Shown: in pieces, positions 12,975-18,743 of the stretch
Layout of the letters: each line of letters opens with the position of its first letter
Position numbering within the stretch: position 1 is the stretch's first letter
Assembly (NCBI GenBank): GCA_009908735.1
Contig: JAAAOR010000052.1
Coordinates: forward strand, 1 to 18,743
DNA: 18,743 nt
Source: Spirochaetota bacterium
GTDB lineage: Bacteria; Spirochaetota; Spirochaetia; DSM-27196; PWMO01
Direction of reading: 5' to 3'
Translations under genes and position numbers: made by a program
The notes under the pieces: generated by a model
What the model was told of the DNA's origin: nothing
The model's input: only the letters and a program-made list of their open reading frames with translations
The model's database searches: none

Positions 12975-13736
12975 TCACGGTCCCTCCTGCCGCGCCCGCG
13001 GGGCGAAGAACAGCGATTCAACTCGCGAGAACACCCAGTCTACGATGAGGGCAAACAGCGCCGCGGTCATTGCGCCGGAGAACACAAAGGCAACGTTGTC
13101 CCGCACGAGCCCGCCTATGATGATCACCCCCAAGCCGCCTGCTCCGACCACAGCTCCCACGGTGGCCGTTCCGATGTTGATAATGACCGAGGTGCGCACC
13201 CCCGCCGCGATGACCCGAGCGGCAAGGGGGAGCTCAGAGAGAAATAGAATCTGCAACTTTGTCATTCCAATGCCACGAGAGGCGTCGGTGAGCTCATCGG
13301 GTATACCTTCCATCCCCGAGATGGTGTTGTTGAGCACCGGCAGAATACTGTAGATGAACAGCGCCACCACCGTCGGCCGGAATCCGAATCCGACGGCAGG
13401 GACCGCGAGCGCGAGCACCGCCACCGGCGGGAAGGTCTGTGCGAGGGAGCTGAGGTCCTGCACCACGGACAAGAAGTCCCGGCCGGGTGGCCGCGTTACG
13501 AACACTCCGAGGGAAATCCCGACCAGCGTCGCGGCGACGCTTGAGACCACAACAAGCACGATATGCTCGCGGAGCAACTGCGGGAGCCCCGAACGAGCGT
13601 AGATGTGCTCCGGCTCGCCGGGAAACAGACTCGTGAGGGTGACCTCCTGCACGGCCTCGCTGAACACGAAAACAGCAAACGCCGTGATGACGAGCGCCGG
13701 CACGAGGTAGGTCGCGATCCGCCCGCGAGCGCTCAT
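12975..13736 (-). CDS. yehW: YehW-type osmolyte ABC importer permease (short)
   Basis: Length is 253 aa, similar to E. coli YehW. It has an N-terminal hydrophobic segment (about 8-27) and about five more membrane helices. The conserved permease loop is LTDASRGIGMTKLQILFLSELPLA, followed by IINIGTATVGAVVGAGGLG, typical of glycine betaine/choline (OpuB/OpuC/Yeh) permeases. A periplasmic loop after the first helix (about 30-55) is usual for YehW. It forms a heterodimeric channel with the long permease at 14899-16080. The start overlaps the ATPase stop as ATGA (13733-13736). It is the last gene of the four-gene operon. Confidence 0.88.
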   Translation of the reverse strand: MSARGRIATYLVPALVITAFAVFVFSEAVQEVTLTSLFPGEPEHIYARSGLPQLLREHIVLVVVSSVAATLVGISLGVFVTRPPGRDFLSVVQDLSSLAQTFPPVAVLALAVPAVGFGFRPTVVALFIYSILPVLNNTISGMEGIPDELTDASRGIGMTKLQILFLSELPLAARVIAAGVRTSVIINIGTATVGAVVGAGGLGVIIIGGLVRDNVAFVFSGAMTAALFALIVDWVFSRVESLFFAPRARQEGP

Positions 13737-14902
13737 CTCACAAACCCCGTCTGATTGAGCGCCTCGATGTCCGGCAAGCGAACCTCGCCGAGCACCCGCT
13801 CCTCGTCATCGAGCACCGGCACCGCCCGCATCCCCTGTCCGAGCAGCCGCGACAAAGCCTCCCGCAGATCCGAGAGCGGGCTTACCGAGACGTCTCGCGC
13901 CCGAACCCGGGCAACGTGGTCTACAGACGCTGAGCCATCGCCAAGCGCGGCGGTGTCGAGCACCCCGACAAGATGATGGTTGGCGTCATGCACCCAGTAC
14001 AGGCCCGAGCTCTCGTGGCCGTTGCCGACGTGCCGACCGCTTCCGGCGTCCGGGCGGCCCCCGGGGTCCCGACCGCCTCCCGAATCCGTCCCGAGGTGGA
14101 CCGTGCCGATGTCGGCTTCCGCCACGAGGGCCGCACGGTGCATGTGGTCTTCCACCCGAAAGCACGCCAGACGCTTGAGCGCACGATCGTTGCCGACGAA
14201 GTTCCGCACGAACTCGTCCGCCGGCGCGGCGAGGATGCGCTCCGGGGGCCCCATCTGCACGATCTCGCCGTCACGCATCAGGATGATCTCGTCGGCAAGG
14301 CGGATTGCCTCATCGAGGTCGTGGGTGACGAAGACGACGGTCTTCCGCAGTTTCTGCTGCAACGCCACGAACTCCTTCTGAAGCACCTCGCGGTTGAGGG
14401 GATCAACCGCTCCGAAGGGCTCGTCCATCAGCATAACGGGAGGGTCGGCAGCGAGTGCCCGTGCAACACCGATGCGTTGGGCCTCGCCCCCGGAAAGCTC
14501 ATGCGGGTATTTCCCGCCGTACCCTTCGGGATCCAAGCCCACGAGCTCCAGAAGCTCCGCGGCCCGCTCGTAGCGTCGCGACTTTTCCCATCCGAGGAGG
14601 CGCGGGACGATGCCTATGTTGTCTCGAACGGACATATGGGGAAAGAGGCCCACGCTCTGAATGACGTAACCGATCCCGCGCCGCAGCTCTTCAGGGGCGA
14701 AGCTACCCACTTTCTTCCCGTCCACGAGCACATCGCCGTCGGTGGGCTCGATCATCCGGTTGATCATCCGAAGCGAGGTCGTCTTGCCGCAGCCGGATGG
14801 ACCGATGAGCACCGTCACCTGACCGGTTGGAACCTCGAAGGAAACATCGCGAAGCGCATCCACCGAGCCAAATGTTTTGCGTACACCCTGAAATTCAATC
14901 AT
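13733..14902 (-). CDS. yehX: YehX/OsmV-type osmolyte ABC importer ATPase with CBS domains
   Basis: Length is 389 aa. The nucleotide-binding domain (1-240) has Walker A GPSGCGKT (34-41), Q-loop Q82, signature LSGGEAQRIGVARAL (136-150), Walker B VMLMDEPFGAVD (156-167) and switch H194 (VTHDLDEAI). The C-terminal part (about 245-385) looks like a CBS pair (WVHDANHHLVGVLDT; MRAVPVLDDEERVLGEVRL). In OpuA-type importers CBS domains sense ionic strength. A Gly/Asp/Arg-rich low-complexity insert (272-299) interrupts the first CBS-like unit. This makes the protein longer than E. coli YehX (308 aa) and close to OsmV/ProV-like lengths. Both ends overlap their neighbours by 4 nt. Confidence 0.92.
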   Translation of the reverse strand: MIEFQGVRKTFGSVDALRDVSFEVPTGQVTVLIGPSGCGKTTSLRMINRMIEPTDGDVLVDGKKVGSFAPEELRRGIGYVIQSVGLFPHMSVRDNIGIVPRLLGWEKSRRYERAAELLELVGLDPEGYGGKYPHELSGGEAQRIGVARALAADPPVMLMDEPFGAVDPLNREVLQKEFVALQQKLRKTVVFVTHDLDEAIRLADEIILMRDGEIVQMGPPERILAAPADEFVRNFVGNDRALKRLACFRVEDHMHRAALVAEADIGTVHLGTDSGGGRDPGGRPDAGSGRHVGNGHESSGLYWVHDANHHLVGVLDTAALGDGSASVDHVARVRARDVSVSPLSDLREALSRLLGQGMRAVPVLDDEERVLGEVRLPDIEALNQTGFVR

Positions 14903-16080
14903 GACTCTACATTCCTGATTCCGCGAGGCGTGGCTACGCCGATAAGCACTCCAAGCAGGCGATCGACAATGATCGCAAGCGCAACGATGGGAATCACCCC
15001 CATGACGATGAGATCCGGGGCGGCCTGCCCCAGCCCCTGAAACACGAATGCGCCGAGGCCTCCCGCCCCGATGAGCGCAGCGACGGCGGTGTTTCCGATG
15101 GCCTGCACCGCCGAGGTGCGGATACCGCTGAGAATGATGGGGACGGCAAGCGGTAGCTCCACAAGCCGCAAGAGGTCTCTCCTGGCCATCCCCATTCCGC
15201 GTCCGGCATCAACGACCGCGTTCGGAATTACCGCCATGCTGGTGTAAGCATTCCGCGTGATCGGCAGAAGCGCGTAGAGCGTGAGCGCGATGAGCGCCGG
15301 CGCGTTTCCGATGCCCCGGATGCCGAGCTGTCGCAGGACGGGAAACGCCTGGGAGATGAAGGCAAGCGGGGCAATCATCAGACCGAAGAGTGCCAGGCTC
15401 GGAATGGTTTGTATGCCGTTCACCGCCACGAAGACCGGCTTCTCGAACCGGGCGCGGCGCCATGCCAGTAGGCCGAGGGGCACGCCGATGGCCACAGCCG
15501 CGCTCACAGAGAGCCCGGAAAGGAAGAGATGGTTCCCGAGCTCCTGCAGAAACCTGTCCTCGCGATTGTAGAACTCCTGGAGCACCGCGAGATCGTCCAG
15601 GAGCCCCGTCACCATCAGCGCCGCGAGCAAGACAAACGGCAGCAGCCCGATGCCGGCCTTTGTCACCCCCGGGAACGGCGCATTTCGCAGCGACCCGTCC
15701 ATGATGACGAAGGTCGCGAGCATGAGGAACCAGAATCCGATTTGCGGGCTGAGCCGCGCGAACGGGGTGTCTGCGGTGATGAGCTTGTCGCCGGCGAATG
15801 CGAGGAGCAAGAGGGACACAGTAAACACGCCGAGTCCGACCGCGAGCTTCGCAGAGCGAACCCTCGCGGATTCGCCGAGCGAGGCAAGCACGAGACTCAC
15901 CAGCGCAAACCCTGCGAGAGCACCGATGAGCAGCGGCTCCTGCAAGTCAAAGAGACTGTGGAGCTCACCTTCGGCCACCCGATTGGGCTTCAGGAGAACG
16001 AATGGAAAAAAAAGAGCCACGATGGCGAGGGCGGCGCCTGCCATCGTGACCCGCTCTATCCGCAGTTGTATGGACTGCAC
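14899..16080 (-). CDS. yehY: YehY-type osmolyte ABC importer permease (long)
   Basis: Length is 393 aa using GTG at 16080, which has a G-run (GGGGGG) about 9 nt upstream and begins 28 nt after the binding-protein stop. An open frame to 16188 overlaps that gene by 80 nt and is unlikely. ATG at 16044 is the other option. Four extra hydrophobic segments occupy about residues 13-160 before the standard permease domain (about 185-390), the layout of YehY (385 aa in E. coli). Family motifs are VNGIQTIPSLALFGLMIAP, VVDAGRGMGMARRDLLRLVE and VQAIGNTAVAALIGAGGLG. It pairs with the short permease to import glycine betaine-like solutes. It overlaps the ATPase start by 4 nt. Confidence 0.88.
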   Translation of the reverse strand: MQSIQLRIERVTMAGAALAIVALFFPFVLLKPNRVAEGELHSLFDLQEPLLIGALAGFALVSLVLASLGESARVRSAKLAVGLGVFTVSLLLLAFAGDKLITADTPFARLSPQIGFWFLMLATFVIMDGSLRNAPFPGVTKAGIGLLPFVLLAALMVTGLLDDLAVLQEFYNREDRFLQELGNHLFLSGLSVSAAVAIGVPLGLLAWRRARFEKPVFVAVNGIQTIPSLALFGLMIAPLAFISQAFPVLRQLGIRGIGNAPALIALTLYALLPITRNAYTSMAVIPNAVVDAGRGMGMARRDLLRLVELPLAVPIILSGIRTSAVQAIGNTAVAALIGAGGLGAFVFQGLGQAAPDLIVMGVIPIVALAIIVDRLLGVLIGVATPRGIRNVES

Positions 16081-16108
16081 AGGAAGCCGCCCCCCGTCTG
16101 CCTTCGTG

Positions 16109-17056
16109 CTACTGAAGAAAGCCGTTTTCGGTGAGGTAGTCTTCGGCCACCTGCGAGGCATTCTCACCCTGTACCGCGATGCGGGCATTCAGGGTCTGCA
16201 GGGTCTCGAGGTCCAGCGCGGAGAACACCGGCTCGAGAATCGACTCGATTTCAGGATGCTCGTTTAGCACCTCCTGCCGCACGATGGGGGCCGGTCGATA
16301 GTACGGCTGCACGTTGCGGGAGTCCCCGAGAACCTTGAGGTTGAGCGCACTGAGGTTACCGTCGGTGCCGTAGGCCATGGCGGCGTTGACGCCGTCGGTT
16401 TCACGGGCCGCCGCCTGGGTGGTCGTCGCGGTGTTACCTCCGGAAAAAGTTAGAAGCTGGTCGTTGGACAGATCGAAGCCGTAGGCATCTTCGAACGCCG
16501 GAAGTGTGTCCGGACGGGTCACAAACTCCTCGGACGCGGCCAGCTTGAACTCCCCGTCGTTCTCGACATAGGCAGCGAGATCGTCGAGCGTCTCCAGCCC
16601 CTCGGCCTCGGCGAGGTCCCGGCGCACAGCGATGGCCCAGGTGTTGTTGGCCGGCGAAGGCTGCAGCCACACGATATTGTGATTCTCCATGTCGAGACGC
16701 TTCACGGTCTCGTAGCCCTCTTGGGGATCCTTCCACACGTCGGGGGATGACGCCTCAGGGTAGAAAAACGCGCCGTTCCCCGTGTACTCGGGATAGATAT
16801 CGATCTCTCCGTTGATAATCGCTTTCCGAATGACATCCGTGGGACCGAACTGAGTGCTGTCCTCAACTTCGAAACCATCGGCTTCGAGAAGCTGAACGAT
16901 CATGCTGCCAAGCAGCGCACCTTCGGTGTCGATTTTTGAGGCCACCGTCACGGGGCCTTTTTGTTCCTGCATCTCCTCTTGAGAACCGGTTGCACCCGCA
17001 AAGAGCACGGGAACCAGCAGAAATACAGCAACCGCCATGAAACGAAATGTTCTCAT
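16109..17056 (-). CDS. osmF: OsmF/YehZ-type osmolyte-binding protein
   Basis: Length is 315 aa. A signal peptide (about 1-23, ending LFAGATG) lacks a lipobox Cys, so this is a soluble periplasmic protein. The mature part has the YehZ/OsmF signatures SKIDTEGALLGSMI, GEIDIYPEYTGNGAFF, PSPANNTWAIAVRRDL, SEEFVTRPDTLPAFED and VNAAMAYGTDGNLSALNL. The family binds quaternary ammonium compounds such as glycine betaine. The low-affinity YehZ of E. coli and OsmX of Salmonella OsmU (glycine betaine, choline-O-sulfate) are the best-known relatives, so the exact ligand is uncertain. AAAAGGAG precedes the ATG, with a sigma70-like promoter behind it. It is first in an operon with E. coli yehZYXW gene order. 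Confidence 0.93.
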   Translation of the reverse strand: MRTFRFMAVAVFLLVPVLFAGATGSQEEMQEQKGPVTVASKIDTEGALLGSMIVQLLEADGFEVEDSTQFGPTDVIRKAIINGEIDIYPEYTGNGAFFYPEASSPDVWKDPQEGYETVKRLDMENHNIVWLQPSPANNTWAIAVRRDLAEAEGLETLDDLAAYVENDGEFKLAASEEFVTRPDTLPAFEDAYGFDLSNDQLLTFSGGNTATTTQAAARETDGVNAAMAYGTDGNLSALNLKVLGDSRNVQPYYRPAPIVRQEVLNEHPEIESILEPVFSALDLETLQTLNARIAVQGENASQVAEDYLTENGFLQ

Positions 17057-17062
17057 AAAAAA

Positions 17063-17070
17063 CTCCTTTT
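17063..17070 (-). promoter_or_regulatory. Ribosome binding site of osmF
   Basis: AAAAGGAG on the minus strand, 6 nt before the ATG at 17056, followed by a T-run. Strong and well placed. Confidence 0.8.
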
Positions 17071-17087
17071 GATTGCGGGCAAACTAT

Positions 17088-17116
17088 AAGATAGGACGGC
17101 TCACCTGCAGCGTCAA
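17088..17116 (-). promoter_or_regulatory. Promoter candidate for the osmF-yehY-yehX-yehW operon
   Basis: On the minus strand: TTGACG (17111-17116, 5 of 6), a 17-nt spacer and TATCTT (17088-17093, 4 of 6). An alternative TATAGT (17083-17088) is too far from this -35 but could be a second -10. The predicted start is near 17081, leaving about 25 nt of leader containing the Shine-Dalgarno. No obvious operator was seen. Confidence 0.5.
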
Positions 17117-17157
17117 CAATGGAGGCCGCGGGCCGGCCGTTTCCCGCACATCCGGCG

Positions 17158-18174
17158 TCAGTCGAACGGCCGTACACCGAACTCGCCGATCATGCGATAG
17201 GGATACCCCGCCTCGGGCCGACTCACCTCATCGAGGCGGGAAAATTCGTCGTCGGTAAGCCGCAGATCTACCGCCCCGAGGTTGTCCTCGAGCTGGTCGG
17301 GGGTGCGCACTCCGAGCAGAACCGAGGTGACGGTGGGTCGGCGAAGCAGCCAGGCGAGCGCGACTTGCGAATAGGTTGCGCCGCGGGAATCGGCGATTTC
17401 TCCGACCGCATCGAGGGTGCGCCAGTTTCGTTCCACGTTTCGCCGGCTCCAGGCCTCCTCGGCGCCCTCGGGCATCATCGCCAGACGGCCTTCCTCGGGC
17501 CGCTCGCCGCGTCGGTACTTGCCGGATAGAAATCCGCCGCCGAGCGCGCCCCAGGGGATCTCACCCACTCCCTGGTCGGTAAAGAGACCCTCGAACTCCC
17601 GCTCGATATCACGGAGCACCAGACTGTGCTGGTACTGCGCCGCGATGTAGCGCACCAGCCCTCGCGCCTCGCTCACCGACAGCGCCTTCATGAGCTGCCA
17701 CGCGGCGAAGTTGCTCACGCCGATATAGCGGATCTTCCCGTCGCGCACCAGATCATCGAGCGCCCGAAGCGTCTCCTCGAGCGGTGTCACCGGGTCCCAC
17801 ATGTGGGTGTAGTAGAGGTCGATGTAATCGGTACCGAGTCGCCTGAGGCTCGCCTCCACGCCGTCGGTTATGTGCTTTCGCGACAGACCGATATCGTTCG
17901 GCCCCTCACCCACCGGCATTCGAACCTTCGTGGCCAGGATGATGCGATCACGTGCGACCCGGGAGAGCGCCTTCCCCACGATCTCCTCCGATCGCCCATC
18001 GGCATACACATCGGCAGTGTCGATGAAGTTTCCGCCGGCGTCGATGAACCGGTCGATCATCTCGAGCGATGATTCCTCACCGGCACCACGCTCCCCCGCC
18101 TCTCCGAACACCATCGTTCCGAGGCAGGCCCGCGAGACGATGAGTCCGCTGTTCCCGAGTGGTCGGTACTGCAT
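17158..18174 (-). CDS. Aldo/keto reductase
   Basis: Length is 338 aa. It is a TIM-barrel NAD(P)H-dependent oxidoreductase of the AKR superfamily (YajO/Tas/PdxI-like subgroup). The catalytic tetrad is visible: D52 (NFIDTADVY), Y57, K83 (ATKVRMP) and H124 (YYTHMWDP). IRYIGVSNFAAWQL and AAQYQHSLVLRDIE are family landmarks. The C-terminal cofactor loop is LLGVRTPDQLEDNL, where an Arg in this position often pairs with NADPH. The substrate cannot be assigned; members act on many aldehydes and sugars. AGGGGG precedes the ATG by about 7 nt. The gene is not within the osmF operon, because that operon has its own promoter downstream of this stop. Confidence 0.92.
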   Translation of the reverse strand: MQYRPLGNSGLIVSRACLGTMVFGEAGERGAGEESSLEMIDRFIDAGGNFIDTADVYADGRSEEIVGKALSRVARDRIILATKVRMPVGEGPNDIGLSRKHITDGVEASLRRLGTDYIDLYYTHMWDPVTPLEETLRALDDLVRDGKIRYIGVSNFAAWQLMKALSVSEARGLVRYIAAQYQHSLVLRDIEREFEGLFTDQGVGEIPWGALGGGFLSGKYRRGERPEEGRLAMMPEGAEEAWSRRNVERNWRTLDAVGEIADSRGATYSQVALAWLLRRPTVTSVLLGVRTPDQLEDNLGAVDLRLTDDEFSRLDEVSRPEAGYPYRMIGEFGVRPFD

Positions 18175-18335
18175 TGGTTTCCCCCTGATCGTGAGTCGTG
18201 GTGACGTGTCGTTACATCGAACGTACTGCGCAGGGGGCGTCGGCGGCTACCGCGGGGGGCCACCGCAGGGGCGGCGTCAAGCCCGTGGGGTGCCCTCTAT
18301 TCGCGTGGCGCGCCCTTTATCGCGTGGCGGGGCCT
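18175..18335. other. Longest gene-free stretch (161 bp)
   Basis: Gap between the PrcB-like gene and the aldo/keto reductase. It contains most of the tandem repeat at 18293-18350 and a very GC-rich block (about 18235-18285). The aldo/keto reductase Shine-Dalgarno lies at its left end. I see no clean -35/-10 pair and no hairpin followed by a T-run on the minus strand. Confidence 0.6.
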
Positions 18336-18350
18336 TTATCGCGTGGCGCG
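18293..18350. repeat. Three tandem ~20-bp units at the 3' end of the PrcB-like gene
   Basis: Units are 18293-18312 (CCCTCTATTCGCGTGGCGCG), 18313-18332 (CCCTTTATCGCGTGGCGGGG) and 18333-18350 (CCTTTATCGCGTGGCGCG). The third includes the last codons (ATR) and the TAA stop of the PrcB-like gene. The other two are copies lying behind the stop, so the gene end appears to have been duplicated in tandem and then drifted. Confidence 0.7.
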
Positions 18351-18743
18351 CCGCCGGTGCACGACGACATCAGCTGCGGGCTCGTCGATGATGACGAAGG
18401 CGTAAGGGGAGGTCAGAGCCATCGTGACAATGGCGTCTTCGGGAGGCTCGTCGGCGGTGTAGCAGAGGTGGACCGTACCACTTGTATCGACCCGACAGGC
18501 GGTGTCGATGTCGATCGAGTAGCCGCCCGAGGGTTGCCGGCCCATGAAGATTGCCACTGCCGTTTGAGAGTCGAAACGCACCTCCGGCGGGTCGGGCTGC
18601 GGCACACGCGTTCGCGCCACCCGGGACCACAGCTCCTCGAGCTCGTCCTGTGACGTAGCCGTTGCCGCGAGGCGCTCCTGCTGCACCGAGTTTGCCCCGG
18701 AGGCGAGGACCGAGAACGGGACCGACTCGGCGACGGCTCCCCC
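18336..18743 (-). CDS. PrcB-like C-terminal domain protein (partial, 5' end outside window)
   Basis: The frame is open to the right edge (135 codons, no stop). The GTG at 18686 is internal: the residues before it (VPFSVLASGANS) belong to the domain's usual beginning. The segment has QDELEELWSRV, then PPEVRFDSQTAVAIFMGR, QPSGGYSIDI and LTSPYAFVII. This is the pattern of the PrcB_C domain, a small beta-rich domain named after the dentilisin complex protein PrcB of Treponema denticola. Such proteins are usually exported and often lipidated, but the N-terminus needed to see a signal is outside the window. A basic tail (HRRRATR) ends the protein. Function in this organism is unknown. The stop lies inside a tandem repeat. 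Confidence 0.75.
   Translation of the reverse strand, partial: GGAVAESVPFSVLASGANSVQQERLAATATSQDELEELWSRVARTRVPQPDPPEVRFDSQTAVAIFMGRQPSGGYSIDIDTACRVDTSGTVHLCYTADEPPEDAIVTMALTSPYAFVIIDEPAADVVVHRRRATR

Noticed and set aside
16081..16188. N-terminal extension of the long permease
   Set aside because: It would overlap the binding-protein gene by 80 nt and adds only basic, non-conserved residues. The GTG at 16080 with a G-run upstream is more plausible.
17126..17147. Possible terminator after the aldo/keto reductase (GGCCG/CGGCC hairpin)
   Set aside because: A GC-rich 5-bp stem can form on the minus strand but no T-run follows, so an intrinsic terminator is not supported.

Overview
This is a GC-rich, gene-dense bacterial window. 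I count 19 protein-coding genes, two of them cut by the window edges, and no tRNA, rRNA, CRISPR array or insertion sequence. The organism is probably a free-living, saline-habitat member of the Spirochaetes. That is an inference from three things: an rnfCDGEAB-type gene order, a PrcB-like C-terminal domain protein (PrcB is known from the Treponema denticola dentilisin complex), and an osmolyte importer beside many c-di-GMP signalling genes. No single marker gene here proves it.

Layout, left to right. (1) 1-3268, plus strand: the 3' part of an Rnf operon, rnfD (partial)-rnfG-rnfE-rnfA-rnfB, followed 2 nt later by an RseC/SoxR-reducing-type gene. Rnf couples electron flow between reduced ferredoxin and NAD+ to Na+/H+ transport across the membrane. 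(2) 3283-9127, minus strand: in transcription order, a nucleotidyltransferase-like protein, a lipoprotein with an HExxH zincin motif (ATGA-coupled to the first), a three-His-box fatty acid desaturase preceded by an AT-rich 15-bp tandem repeat, a J-domain protein, and a GAF-GGDEF diguanylate cyclase. (3) 9197-9784, plus strand: an orphan gene divergent from that cluster. (4) 9802-12926, minus strand: cdd-yidD-nth as an overlapping operon, then an Hpt-REC-REC-GGDEF protein with its own clear sigma70-type promoter. (5) 12975-17056, minus strand: a complete ABC importer in the order binding protein, long permease, ATPase, short permease. This matches the yehZYXW (osmF)/OsmU type for glycine betaine-like osmolytes. 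(6) 17158-18743, minus strand: an aldo/keto reductase and a PrcB-like protein that runs off the right end, separated by a small tandem-repeat region.

How the genes relate. The Rnf complex and the compatible-solute importer fit an anaerobic or facultative lifestyle in saline water. The desaturase with its repeat-bearing upstream region fits membrane-lipid adjustment. Two diguanylate cyclases, both with intact active site and inhibitory I-site, suggest active c-di-GMP control.

I did not find a clearly new multi-gene defence or mobile system. The least explained material is the 8360-6426 gene pair (nucleotidyltransferase-like plus zincin-like lipoprotein), the tandem operator-like repeat before the desaturase, the orphan gene at 9197-9784, and several promoters whose positions predict leaderless or nearly leaderless mRNAs. 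There is no gene-free stretch above 300 bases. The longest is 18175-18335.
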